Assembly: GCF_039523035.1 (NCBI RefSeq)
Contig: NZ_BAAAEN010000004.1
Span: forward strand, 257,323-321,322
DNA: 64,000 nucleotides
Direction: 5' to 3'
Origin: Pigmentiphaga daeguensis
GTDB lineage: Bacteria > Pseudomonadota > Gammaproteobacteria > Burkholderiales > Burkholderiaceae_B
The first letter of the stretch is position 1. Each line of letters opens with the position of its first letter. The position numbers were made by a program, and so were the translations under genes. This document shows positions 26,923-35,880 of the stretch, piece after piece. The notes beneath the pieces were generated by a model. It had not been told where the DNA came from. It ran no database searches and worked only from the letters and a program-made list of their open reading frames with translations.

Positions 26923-27567
26923 TTACTCCTTGTTGGGCTGGGGCGTGGTGCGCAGGTAGGGCCGCACCACCTTGTAGCCCTTGGGAAACTTCTGCTTGAG
27001 TACCTCGGGATCCTGCAGCGAGGGCACGATGATGACGTCTTCGCCGTCCTTCCAGTTCACCGGCGTCGCAACGCTGTAGTTGTCGGTAAGCTGCAGCGAG
27101 TCGATCACGCGCAGGATCTCGTCGAAGTTGCGCCCCGTGCTGGCGGGATAGGTGATGATGAGCCTGACCTTCTTGGCCGGGTCGATCACGAAGACCGAGC
27201 GCACCGTGGCGGTGGCGCTGGCATTCGGGTGGATCATGTCGTAGAGCGTGGACACCTTGCGGTCGGCATCGGCCAGGATGGGGAAATCCACCCGGGTGTT
27301 CTGCGTATCGTTGATGTCGCCGATCCACTGCTGATGGGAATCGACCGGATCGACCGACAGCGCCAGCACCTTCACATTGCGCTTGGCGAACTCTTGCGCG
27401 AGCTTGGCGGTATAGCCCAGTTCGGTCGTGCAGACCGGCGTGAAGTCCGCCGGGTGCGAGAACAGCACGCCCCAGCTGTCGCCGAGGTAGTCGTAGAAAT
27501 GAATACGTCCCTTGGAGGAATCCTGTTCGAAATCGGGAGCGGTGTCGCCCAGACGCAATGCGGTCAT
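26923..27567 (-). CDS. 1-Cys peroxiredoxin (Prx6/LsfA type)
   Basis: 214 aa. Peroxidatic Cys in FTPVCTTELG (about residue 46) after SHPADFTP; the only clear Cys, and the long C-terminal arm (VNWKDGEDVIIVPSL, KGYKVVRPYLRTTPQP) is diagnostic of the Prx6 subfamily. Reduces H2O2 and organic peroxides in the cytoplasm. Upstream 226 bp to the next gene contains a gctttcc/ggaaagc hairpin but no recognisable OxyR site. Confidence 0.95.
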   Translation of the reverse strand: MTALRLGDTAPDFEQDSSKGRIHFYDYLGDSWGVLFSHPADFTPVCTTELGYTAKLAQEFAKRNVKVLALSVDPVDSHQQWIGDINDTQNTRVDFPILADADRKVSTLYDMIHPNASATATVRSVFVIDPAKKVRLIITYPASTGRNFDEILRVIDSLQLTDNYSVATPVNWKDGEDVIIVPSLQDPEVLKQKFPKGYKVVRPYLRTTPQPNKE

Positions 27568-27793
27568 GTCGGTCTCCTACGTTTTCAAATGAAGCATTCT
27601 GGCGTTCCGCCGGGGAAGCGGGAACAAATGTTTGCACATAACCATATAGCTTTCCACCATAAAGGAAAGCCGGATACTTATTTTTTCATATAAGGACGTT
27701 ACCCGGCGCGGCGTACCGCCAACGAAGCTGCGGTAATTAACAAACGCAAAATTCTTCGTTCCCAGTAATGAACGGGGACGCCATCATGCGCTC

Positions 27794-28411
27794 ATGCGAC
27801 TGCAACCCTTGATCGTCCCAGGTTGGAACAACTCCGGGCCCGGCCACTGGCAGAGCCTGTGGGAGGCCTGTCTGCCGCGCGCGGTGCGCGTGCAGCAGGC
27901 CGACTGGGCCTCGCCCGACCTGCATGACTGGACCGCGACCCTGGCCGCCGCCATCGAAGCGGCGCAGCGCCCGCCGCTGTTGATCGCCCACAGCCTGGGC
28001 TGCATCACGATATGCCACCTGCCGCTGCGGGTGCGCGAGAAAGTGGCGGGCGCCCTGCTGGTAGCGCCCGCCGACGTCGAGCGGCCGAACGCCCCGGCGC
28101 GGCTGCGCTCGTTCTGCCCGGTGCCGATGCAGACGCTGCCCTTCCAGAGCGTGGTGGTCGCCAGCACCAACGATCCGTATTGCTCGCTGGATCGGGCCCG
28201 CGAATTCGCCGAGGCCTGGGGCAGCCGCTTCGAGCAGCTCGACGATGCCGGCCACATCAATGCCGAATCGGGGTACGGCGCGTGGCCCCAGGGGCTCAAA
28301 CTGCTGGCTGCCCTGCGGCGCAGGTCGCACTGGCGCATCCCGGTCGCCCCCTGCCGTACGCCTCCGCTGCCGCCGTCCCTGGCGCCCGGCCATCACCGCC
28401 CATCCCCCTGA
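27794..28411 (+). CDS. RBBP9/YdeN-family alpha/beta hydrolase
   Basis: 205 aa. Starts LIVPGWNNSGPGHWQSLWE, the RBBP9/DUF1234 hallmark, with nucleophile AHSLGC (about residue 58), a late Asp in STNDPY and His in DDAGHINAESGYG. Predicted serine hydrolase of unknown substrate. The last 30 residues are Pro-rich and may be disordered. Convergent with the acyl-CoA dehydrogenase gene. Confidence 0.9.
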   Translation: MRLQPLIVPGWNNSGPGHWQSLWEACLPRAVRVQQADWASPDLHDWTATLAAAIEAAQRPPLLIAHSLGCITICHLPLRVREKVAGALLVAPADVERPNAPARLRSFCPVPMQTLPFQSVVVASTNDPYCSLDRAREFAEAWGSRFEQLDDAGHINAESGYGAWPQGLKLLAALRRRSHWRIPVAPCRTPPLPPSLAPGHHRPSP

Positions 28412-28432
28412 GCGGCGCCGGCCAGGCCGGCC

Positions 28433-30229
28433 TCAGAACGCGTCGACCGGCATGGCCAGCGTGCTCGCTCCCCCCTGCAGGATCTCGCGGCGCAGCGCCT
28501 CGACCCGCGGCAGCAGGTGAGCGCAATAGAACCGTGCTCCCGCCAGCTTGGCCGGATAGAAGCTGTCGACGTCGCCCTTGCCGATACGGCGCCGGCAGGC
28601 CAGCGCGGCGCGCGCCATCTGCCACCCGCCGTGCGTGAGCCCGGCCAGCATCAGGTAGGGCACGCTGCCCGCGTAGACCTCGCGCACGTCGTCGCGATAG
28701 CGTTCGACCACGAAACGGACCACTTCCTCGTAGGCCTGGATGGCGTCGGCCAGTTGTCCGCGCAAGGCCGACAGTTCCTGGTCGCCGTCCAGCTCGGCCA
28801 GCGTCTCGCGCATGTGGCCGATGATGGCGGCGGCCACCGCGCCGCCGTCGCGCGCGGTCTTGCGTCCCACCAGGTCGTTGGCCTGGATCGCGGTGGTGCC
28901 TTCGTAGATCGACAGGATGCGGGCATCGCGGTAGTACTGGGCAGCGCCCGTCTCCTCGATGAAGCCCATGCCGCCATGCACCTGTATGCCCAGCGACGCC
29001 ACCTCCACCGCCATCTCGGTCGAGAAACCCTTGACGATGGGCACCATGTATTCGTAGAAGGCCTGGTTGCGCGCGCGCACCTGGGCATCGGGATGCCGGT
29101 GCGCGAAATCGTGCGCCCCGGCGGCCACGTAGGCCACGGCGCGGGCGGCCTCGGTCAGCGTGCGCATGGTCAACAGCATCCGGCGCACGTCCGGATGATG
29201 GACGATGGCCACGGGCCCGGCCGAACCCTCGACCGCCCGGCTCTGCACGCGGTCCTTGGCATAGGCCACGGCATGCTGGCTGGCGCGCTCGGCCACCGCG
29301 ATACCCTGCAAGCCGACGGCGAAACGCGCGGCGTTCATCATGATGAACATGGTTTCCAGGCCGCGGTTGGGCTCGCCCACCAGATAGCCGATGGCGCCCG
29401 GGCCGACCTCGCCCTTGTCCTCGCCATACAGCAGCACGGCCGTGGGGCTGGCCTTGATGCCCAGCTTGTGTTCGATCGAGGCGCACCACACGTCGTTGCG
29501 CTTGCCCAGCGACCCGTCATCGTTCACCAGGAACTTGGGCACGATGAACAGCGACAGGCCCTTGACGCCCTCGGGCGCGTCCTCCAGCCGGGCCAGCACC
29601 ATGTGCACGATGTTGCGTGCCATGTCGTGCTCGCCGTAGGTGATGAAGATCTTCTGCCCGTGCAGCCGATAGCTGCCGTCGGGCTGCGCGACGGCGCGCG
29701 TGCGCACCAGCGACAGGTCCGATCCGGCCTGCGGCTCGGTCAGGTTCATGGTTCCGGTCCAGGAACCGTCGATCATCGAAGGAATGAAGCGCCGCTTCTG
29801 CTCCTCGGTCCCGGCCGTCAGCAGCACCTCGATGGCGCCATCGGTCAGCAAGGGGCACAGCGCGAAGGACAGGCAGGCGGCGTTCAGGTTTTCCATGCAG
29901 GGGGTGGCGACGACCTTGGGCAGGCCTTGCCCGCCGAAGTCCACCGGATGCTGCAAGCCCTGCCAGCCCCCTTCGACGAAACTGCGGAATGCCTGGGCGA
30001 ACCCCGGCGATGCGGTGACGGCGCCGTCGCGCCAGGTGGGCGGCTGCAGATCGCCGTCGCGGTTGAGCGGCGCGATCGCGTCCTGGAGCAGGCGCGCGTT
30101 CTCGTCCAGGATCGCATCGACGACTTCCTGGCCGGCTTCCTCGCCACCGGGTAATTGATGAACCTTGTCCAGGCCGGCCAATTCGTTCAGCACGAATCGG
30201 ATATCCCGCAATGGAGCCACGTAAGCCAT
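28433..30229 (-). CDS. Acyl-CoA dehydrogenase (FadE/DmdC-like, long form)
   Basis: 598 aa, the length of the large ACAD class with an extra N-terminal helical domain and a C-terminal domain. Motifs: MNLTEPQAGSDLSLVRT (FAD/substrate site), VHGGMGFIEETGAAQYYRDARI, and IYEGTTAIQANDLVGRK holding the catalytic glutamate. Uses FAD and passes electrons to ETF; etfA/etfB lie just upstream in the same direction. Acyl substrate unknown; DmdC-like members act on methylthioacryloyl precursors. Confidence 0.93.
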   Translation of the reverse strand: MAYVAPLRDIRFVLNELAGLDKVHQLPGGEEAGQEVVDAILDENARLLQDAIAPLNRDGDLQPPTWRDGAVTASPGFAQAFRSFVEGGWQGLQHPVDFGGQGLPKVVATPCMENLNAACLSFALCPLLTDGAIEVLLTAGTEEQKRRFIPSMIDGSWTGTMNLTEPQAGSDLSLVRTRAVAQPDGSYRLHGQKIFITYGEHDMARNIVHMVLARLEDAPEGVKGLSLFIVPKFLVNDDGSLGKRNDVWCASIEHKLGIKASPTAVLLYGEDKGEVGPGAIGYLVGEPNRGLETMFIMMNAARFAVGLQGIAVAERASQHAVAYAKDRVQSRAVEGSAGPVAIVHHPDVRRMLLTMRTLTEAARAVAYVAAGAHDFAHRHPDAQVRARNQAFYEYMVPIVKGFSTEMAVEVASLGIQVHGGMGFIEETGAAQYYRDARILSIYEGTTAIQANDLVGRKTARDGGAVAAAIIGHMRETLAELDGDQELSALRGQLADAIQAYEEVVRFVVERYRDDVREVYAGSVPYLMLAGLTHGGWQMARAALACRRRIGKGDVDSFYPAKLAGARFYCAHLLPRVEALRREILQGGASTLAMPVDAF

Positions 30230-30336
30230 GCAAACCTCCGGTCAGTTGGGCACCGAGGGCCGCGCGGCGGCAAGACCGGCGGCCCGGCCCTGTTCGGGTG
30301 CGCCGCCGCAGCCCAAGGGCGCGGCGGCGTTCGCGC

Positions 30337-31266
30337 CTACAGCGCTTTCGTGAGCTCGGGCACGGCGGTGAACAGATCCGCCACCAGCCCGTAGTCGGCC
30401 ACGCCGAAGATCGGCGCCTCGGCGTCCTTGTTGATCGCCACGATCACCTTCGAATCCTTCATGCCGGCCAGGTGCTGGATCGCGCCGGAGATGCCCACCG
30501 CCACGTACAACTGCGGCGCGACGATCTTGCCGGTCTGGCCTACCTGCCAGTCGTTGGGGGCATAGCCCGCGTCGACCGCGGCGCGCGACGCGCCCATGGC
30601 CGCGCCCAGCTTGTCCGCCAGCGGCTCGAGCAGCTTGAAGTTCTCGGCGCTGCCCATCCCGCGTCCGCCCGAGACCACGGCCTTGGCCGCCGTCAGTTCG
30701 GGACGGTCGCTCTTGGCAACCTCGCGCCCCACGAACGAGGACTTGCCACCGTCGCCCACCGCGGACAGGCTTTCCACCGGCGCCGAACCGCCCGTGGCCG
30801 CGGCCGCGTCGAAGGCCGTCGTGCGCACGGTGATCACCTTGACGGCGTCGGCCGACTGCACCGTGGCGATCGCGTTGCCCGCGTAGATCGGACGCTCGAA
30901 CGTATCGGCCGAATCGATGCCGATGATGTCGGAGATCTGCGCCACGTCCAGCTTGGCCGCCACGCGCGGCGCCACGTTCTTGCCGTACGCCGTGGCCGGG
31001 AACAGGATGTGGCTGTAGCCCTGGGCCACCGCCAGCACCTGCGCCGCCACGTTCTCGGCCAGGCCATCGGCCAGCGCGGGGCCGTCGGCCGACAGCACCT
31101 TGGCCACGCCCGCCACCTGCGAGGCCGCCTGCGCCGCTCCGCCCACACCCGCGCCCGCGACCAGCACGTGCACGTCGCCACCCAGGCGCTGCGCCGCCGT
31201 GATCGTGTTCAGCGTCGCCGCGCGCAGATGCGCATTGTCATGTTCCGCTACGACCAGTATCGCCAT
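30337..31266 (-). CDS. etfA: Electron transfer flavoprotein, alpha subunit
   Basis: 309 aa from the ATG at 31266; a GTG two codons upstream (31272) overlaps the etfB stop as GTGA and could be used instead. C-terminal FAD-binding part: VVSGGRGMGSAENFKLL, GQTGKIVAPQLYVAVGISG and INKDAEAPIF. Carries electrons from the acyl-CoA dehydrogenase to ETF-quinone oxidoreductase. Confidence 0.97.
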   Translation of the reverse strand: MAILVVAEHDNAHLRAATLNTITAAQRLGGDVHVLVAGAGVGGAAQAASQVAGVAKVLSADGPALADGLAENVAAQVLAVAQGYSHILFPATAYGKNVAPRVAAKLDVAQISDIIGIDSADTFERPIYAGNAIATVQSADAVKVITVRTTAFDAAAATGGSAPVESLSAVGDGGKSSFVGREVAKSDRPELTAAKAVVSGGRGMGSAENFKLLEPLADKLGAAMGASRAAVDAGYAPNDWQVGQTGKIVAPQLYVAVGISGAIQHLAGMKDSKVIVAINKDAEAPIFGVADYGLVADLFTAVPELTKAL

Positions 31267-31268
31267 CT

Positions 31269-32018
31269 TCACACCACCTTCGCTTCATTCTTGAGTTTGC
31301 CCACCAGCTCGGCCACGTCCGCCACCTTCACCCCGGCCTTGCGCGCCGGCGGCTCGGCCACCTTCAGCGTCTTGAGGCGCGGCGTCACGTCCACGCCCAG
31401 GTCTTCCGGCTTGACGGTCTCCAGCGGCTTCTTCTTGGCCTTCATGATGTTGGGCAGCGTCACGTAGCGCGGCTCGTTCAACCGCAGGTCCGTGGTCACG
31501 ATGGCCGGCAGCGACAGCGCCACCGTCTCCAGGCCGCCGTCCACTTCGCGCGTCACCGTCGCCTTGCCGTCGGCCACCTCGACCTTGCTCGCGAAGGTCG
31601 CCTGCGGCCAATCCAGCAGCGCGGCCAGCATCTGGCCCGTCTGGTTCGCATCGTCGTCGATCGCCTGCTTGCCCAGGATGACCAGCTGCGGCTGCTCCTT
31701 GTCGACCAGCGCCTTCAGCAGCTTGGCCACGGCCAGCGGCTGCAGCTCCTGCTGCGTCTCGACCAGGATGGCGCGGTCGGCGCCGATGGCCATCGCCGTG
31801 CGCAGCGTCTCCTGGCACTGCGCGACGCCGCAAGACACGGCCAGGATCTCGCTGGCCACGCCCTTTTCCTTCAGGCGCGTCGCCTCTTCCACGGCGATTT
31901 CGTCGAACGGGTTCATCGACATCTTCACGTTCGCGATGTCCACGCCGGTCTGGTCCGACTTCACCCGGACCTTCACGTTGTAGTCCACCACTCGCTTGAC
32001 TGGCACTAACACCTTCAT
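31269..32018 (-). CDS. etfB: Electron transfer flavoprotein, beta subunit
   Basis: 249 aa from the ATG at 32018 (MKVLVPVKRVVDYNVKVRVK, the canonical EtfB start). The signature for the ETF beta family is VEVADGKATVTREVDGGLE; the AMP site region is GKQAIDDDANQTGQM. Forms the heterodimer with EtfA, immediately downstream. Confidence 0.98.
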   Translation of the reverse strand: MKVLVPVKRVVDYNVKVRVKSDQTGVDIANVKMSMNPFDEIAVEEATRLKEKGVASEILAVSCGVAQCQETLRTAMAIGADRAILVETQQELQPLAVAKLLKALVDKEQPQLVILGKQAIDDDANQTGQMLAALLDWPQATFASKVEVADGKATVTREVDGGLETVALSLPAIVTTDLRLNEPRYVTLPNIMKAKKKPLETVKPEDLGVDVTPRLKTLKVAEPPARKAGVKVADVAELVGKLKNEAKVV

Positions 32019-32182
32019 CGTTTGCAACCTCGTTGTAGATAAGCCGGCTACGCCTGGGTAACGGGCACGCACACGGCACGGTCGCCGCGCCACAGGGAAA
32101 CCTGTCGATTATAGGTAATCGACATGCCCCTCTCGCGGGCCTGGAATACGGGTAAATACGGACGACGAGCGCGCATGGGGGC

Positions 32183-33103
32183 TCAGATCCCCGCCAGCGC
32201 GCGTATGTGGGCGGTGGCGCTGCGCCCCAGCGCCGACAGGTTGTAGCCGCCTTCCAGGCAACTGACGACCCGCGCGCCGTGGCGCTGGGCCAGCGCCACC
32301 AGCTGCTCGGTGATCCAGGCGAAATCCGACTCGACCAGCCCCATGCTGCCCAGATCGTCCTCGCGGTGCGCATCGAAGCCCGCCGACACCAGCACGAGCT
32401 GGGGCCGGAACCGCTCCAGCCTGGGCAGCCACCGGGCCGCGACCAGTTCGCGTATCGCCGCGCCTTCGGTATAGGCGGGCACGGGTTCGTTCAGCATGTT
32501 GTCGGCCCAGGGCGCGGTACCGCTGAATGGATAGAACGGATGCTGGAAGAAACCGCACATCAGCACGCGTTCGTCGCCGGCCAGCGCCGCCTCGGTGCCG
32601 TTGCCGTGATGCACGTCGAAATCCACGACCGCCACGCGCGTCAAACCGTGGCGCGCGATGGCATGGCGCGCGGCGATCGCCACATTGCTCAGGAAGCAGA
32701 ATCCCATGGCCTGGTCGGGGCACGCATGGTGGCCGGGCGGCCGCACCGCGCAGAACGCCGACTCGCCCTCTCCCGCCAACACGGCATCGACGGCCGCGAT
32801 CGCGGCGCCGGCCGCGTGCAGCGCCGCCGCGTAGGTGTGGGGGTTCATGCAGGTGTCGGGGTCGAGCTCGACGTAGCCGTGCACGGGCGAGCGCTCGACC
32901 AGTGATTCCAGGTACTCGGAGGTATGCACGCGCAGCAGCGCGTCCTGCGTGGCCTGCGGCGCCTCGCGCTCGACCAGGTGGACCGCCACGCCCGAGGCAA
33001 GCAACTGGTCGGAGATCGCGTCCAGCCGCGCCGGGCACTCGGGGTGCCCTTCGCCCATCTCGTGCTGCCGGCACGCCGGATGCGTGAAGTAAAGCGTAGC
33101 CAT
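32183..33103 (-). CDS. Histone deacetylase/AcuC-family amidohydrolase
   Basis: 306 aa from the ATG at 33103; ATGs 3 and 9 codons upstream are possible. Class II HDAC-like motifs: RPPGHHA (general base His pair), VDFDVHHGNGTEA (zinc Asp and His), SAGFDAHREDD (zinc Asp) and EGGYN. Bacterial members deacetylate small acetylated amines or lysine; the substrate is unknown. Transcribed away from mltB. Confidence 0.92.
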   Translation of the reverse strand: MATLYFTHPACRQHEMGEGHPECPARLDAISDQLLASGVAVHLVEREAPQATQDALLRVHTSEYLESLVERSPVHGYVELDPDTCMNPHTYAAALHAAGAAIAAVDAVLAGEGESAFCAVRPPGHHACPDQAMGFCFLSNVAIAARHAIARHGLTRVAVVDFDVHHGNGTEAALAGDERVLMCGFFQHPFYPFSGTAPWADNMLNEPVPAYTEGAAIRELVAARWLPRLERFRPQLVLVSAGFDAHREDDLGSMGLVESDFAWITEQLVALAQRHGARVVSCLEGGYNLSALGRSATAHIRALAGI

Positions 33104-33189
33104 GGCCTCCATTATGCGCCCGACTTGCATCGCGGCCGAACAGCCGGCAGCATCACGCTATCGATATCGCTTTTCCGGAAATCTTACGC

Positions 33190-34419
33190 GTGAATTCGAC
33201 ACCCCGCTTTCCGACCGGGTCGCGCAGCGGCCCGATCGTCGCCGGTCTTGCCGCGCTGGCCCTGTGGGGCTGCGCCTCGCCCCCGCCCCCCGCCGCCGCC
33301 CCCATGCAGGGCGTGTCGCCCTCCCCTGGCATGCAGGCCGCTCCGGGCTCCGGCCCGGCCGCGCAGCCCGTGGCGCCGGCGCCCGCCGCGCCGGTGGCCG
33401 TCCCGGTACCGGTGCCCGCGCCCTCCGGCCCCATGCCGGCCGCCGAGGCCCGGCGCGCTTTCGTCGCCGACATGGCCGGCCGGGGCCTGGACGCCGCCCG
33501 GGTCGGCGCCCTGCTCGACCAGGCCAAGTATTCGGAAACCGTCGCGCGGCTCGTGCTGCCGCCCTCCTCGCCCACGGTGCGCAGTTGGCCCCGGTACCGC
33601 GCGCGCTTCATCGAAAGCCGCCGCATCAAGGAAGGCATCGCGTTCCAGGAGGAACATGCGCAGGACCTGGCGCGCGCCGAGGCCAGGTACGGCGTGCCCG
33701 CCTCCATCATCGTCAGCGTCATCGGCGTGGAAACGTTCTACGGCCGGGTCACCGGTAATTTCCGCGTCATCGACGCGCTGGCGACGCTGGCCTTCAACTA
33801 CCCGGCCCAGGCGCGCAGCGACCGCAGCGCCTTCTTCCGCGAGCAACTGGCGCAGTTCCTGATCTGGTGCAAGGAAACCGGCGCCGACCCGCTGGCGGTA
33901 AAGGGTTCGTACGCGGGCGCCATCGGCCTGCCGCAGTTCATGCCCGGCAGCCTGCGCCAGTTCGCGGTCGACGGCGATGGCGATGGCCGCATCGACCTGC
34001 TCGCCAGCCCCGCCGACGCCATCGCCTCGGTGGCCAACTTCCTGGTCGAACATGGATGGCAGCGCGACCAGCCGGTGTTCCTGCCGGTGCGGCTACCGGG
34101 CGACCCGGCCGCGCTGGTCGACGGCGGGCTCAAGCCCACGCTCGACTGGACCCGGCTGCAGGCGGCGGGCGCGCGGGCGCCCAAGGTGGCGGGAATGTCG
34201 GACGCGTGGATGCAATGGCCGCTGGCCGTGATCGATCTGTACGACGGCGCGACGGGCACGACCGAATACCGCGTCGCCGCGCCCAACTTCTTCGCCCTGA
34301 CCGAATACAACCGCAGCTACTTCTACGCCACCTCGGTCACCGACCTGGCCGTGGAGCTTGAACGGCGCGGCCGCGTGGCGAGCCGGGTCAGTCAGTTGAA
34401 TACGCCGGTGGACAAATAG
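33190..34419 (+). CDS. mltB: Membrane-bound lytic murein transglycosylase B
   Basis: 409 aa from a GTG at 33190. Lipoprotein signal peptide with lipobox LWGC (Cys about residue 28), then a 60-residue Ala/Pro/Val-rich linker, then the MltB catalytic domain: catalytic Glu in VIGVETFYGRVTG, GAIGLPQFMPGS and DGDGDGRIDL near the Ca-binding-like loop. Cleaves peptidoglycan glycan strands from the outer membrane. Its last 28 nt overlap the 3' end of cysM on the other strand. Confidence 0.95.
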   Translation: MNSTPRFPTGSRSGPIVAGLAALALWGCASPPPPAAAPMQGVSPSPGMQAAPGSGPAAQPVAPAPAAPVAVPVPVPAPSGPMPAAEARRAFVADMAGRGLDAARVGALLDQAKYSETVARLVLPPSSPTVRSWPRYRARFIESRRIKEGIAFQEEHAQDLARAEARYGVPASIIVSVIGVETFYGRVTGNFRVIDALATLAFNYPAQARSDRSAFFREQLAQFLIWCKETGADPLAVKGSYAGAIGLPQFMPGSLRQFAVDGDGDGRIDLLASPADAIASVANFLVEHGWQRDQPVFLPVRLPGDPAALVDGGLKPTLDWTRLQAAGARAPKVAGMSDAWMQWPLAVIDLYDGATGTTEYRVAAPNFFALTEYNRSYFYATSVTDLAVELERRGRVASRVSQLNTPVDK

Positions 34420-35297
34420 CGGTCGCCACGGTCGCAAACGATGAAGACGATGGTGGCGTTGCTGACGGTTTCGGCCACGCGCAGCGCCGCCACCAGCGCG
34501 CCGGCGGACGAGATGCCGCCGAAGATGCCTTCTTCCGCTGCCAGCCGGCGGGCCATCTCCTCGGCTTCGGCCTGGGTGACGGACTCCTGGCTGTCGACCG
34601 CCGACGGGTCGTAGATCTTGGGCAGATAGGCCTCGGGCCATTTGCGGATGCCGGGAATCTGCGAACCTTCGGCCGGCTGCGCGCCCACCACCCGGACCGC
34701 CGGATTGCGGCTCTTCAAATAGCGCGAGACGCCCACGATGGTTCCCGTGGTACCCATGGCGCTGACGAAGTGGGTGACCTGCCCGTCGGTATCGCGCCAG
34801 ATTTCCGGCCCGGTGGTCTCGACGTGGGCCAGCGGGTTGTCGGGATTGGCGAACTGGTCCAGCACCTTGCCTTTGCCCTCGGCCTGCATCTGCAAGGCCA
34901 GGTCGCGGGCGTATTCCATGCCCCCTTGCGAAGCCGGCGTCAGAATCAGTTCGGCCCCATAGGCCGTCATGGCCGCGCGGCGCTCGAGCGACAGGTTGTC
35001 GGGCATGATCAGGATCATGCGGTAGCCACGTATGGCCGCCACCAGGGCCAGGGCGATGCCGGTGTTTCCGCTGGTCGCCTCGATCAGGGTGTCGCCCGGC
35101 TTGATCTCGCCCCTGGCCTCGGCCCGGGCGATCATGGACAAGGCCGGGCGGTCCTTGACGGAACCGGCCGGATTGGTGCCTTCCAGCTTCGCGAGAATGA
35201 CGTTGCCGCGCGCGGCGTTGCCTTCTCCCGGGATGCGCTGGAGCCGGACCAGGGGCGTGTTGCCGATGGTCTGTTCGATGGTGGGGTAGCTTCTCAT
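34392..35297 (-). CDS. cysM: Cysteine synthase B (O-acetylserine sulfhydrylase)
   Basis: 301 aa from the ATG at 35297 (gggg 7 nt upstream; an ATG four codons earlier at 35309 is possible). PLP lysine in NPAGSVKDRPALSMI, substrate loop EATSGNTGIA, phosphate loop GTTGTIVG. The end GDRYLSTGVFN is typical of CysM. Makes cysteine from O-acetylserine and sulfide or thiosulfate; it is 9 kb from the cys operon. Confidence 0.95.
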   Translation of the reverse strand: MRSYPTIEQTIGNTPLVRLQRIPGEGNAARGNVILAKLEGTNPAGSVKDRPALSMIARAEARGEIKPGDTLIEATSGNTGIALALVAAIRGYRMILIMPDNLSLERRAAMTAYGAELILTPASQGGMEYARDLALQMQAEGKGKVLDQFANPDNPLAHVETTGPEIWRDTDGQVTHFVSAMGTTGTIVGVSRYLKSRNPAVRVVGAQPAEGSQIPGIRKWPEAYLPKIYDPSAVDSQESVTQAEAEEMARRLAAEEGIFGGISSAGALVAALRVAETVSNATIVFIVCDRGDRYLSTGVFN

Positions 35298-35326
35298 GCG
35301 CCCCATCATAATCCAGCCGGCCCGGT

Positions 35327-35728
35327 TTAGTTCCCTTTCCCCTTACTGCCCGGAGGCATATTGACCATGATGGCCGGCCCCTCGCGGCCGGCCGGGCCGA
35401 TAGCCAATCCGGCCGCCCGCAACCCCTGGAGCCGCTTCGTGCCCAGCCCGCGCACGCGTCCGGCCAGGTCCTCGAACGACGAGAACGGCCCCCCTCGGCG
35501 GCGTTCCTGGACGATGCTGGCGGCGGTCTTGGCGCCGATGCCCCGTACGGCCTCGAGCTGGGACGGCGTCGCGGTATTCACGTCCACGCTGGCGGCATGG
35601 GCTCCGCCCAGCATGGCCAGCCCGAGGCTGGCGGTGGCGGCCAGCCTTCCCGCGCGTAGCCGGGCGCCGCGCATGCGATAGGGCCTGGGATCGGGTTCGG
35701 CGCGGGTGGGATCGAGGAAAGGATTCAT
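35327..35728 (-). CDS. ComEA-like helix-hairpin-helix DNA-binding protein
   Basis: 133 aa from the ATG at 35728 (aaggag upstream). A 30-residue basic N-terminus, a hydrophobic segment TASLGLAMLGGAHAAS that looks like a signal anchor or signal peptide, then ComEA HhH motifs: VDVNTATPSQLEAVRGIGAKTAASIV and LAGRVRGLGTKRLQGLRAAG. Probably periplasmic and DNA-binding, in natural transformation. No other competence genes adjoin. Confidence 0.88.
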   Translation of the reverse strand: MNPFLDPTRAEPDPRPYRMRGARLRAGRLAATASLGLAMLGGAHAASVDVNTATPSQLEAVRGIGAKTAASIVQERRRGGPFSSFEDLAGRVRGLGTKRLQGLRAAGLAIGPAGREGPAIMVNMPPGSKGKGN

Positions 35729-35880
35729 GGCTAGGCTCCTTGAGAGTTGCCGGCGACCGGCCGGCCGCCGCGACACCGTCCGGCGTCATCGCAAGCTTGC
35801 TCCAGGAACCGCCCTGCAAGCGGGCGCGAACGGCCCGCTGTCCAAGGGGGGAAATGCGTAGGGAGGCCTCCGGCCGCCCC

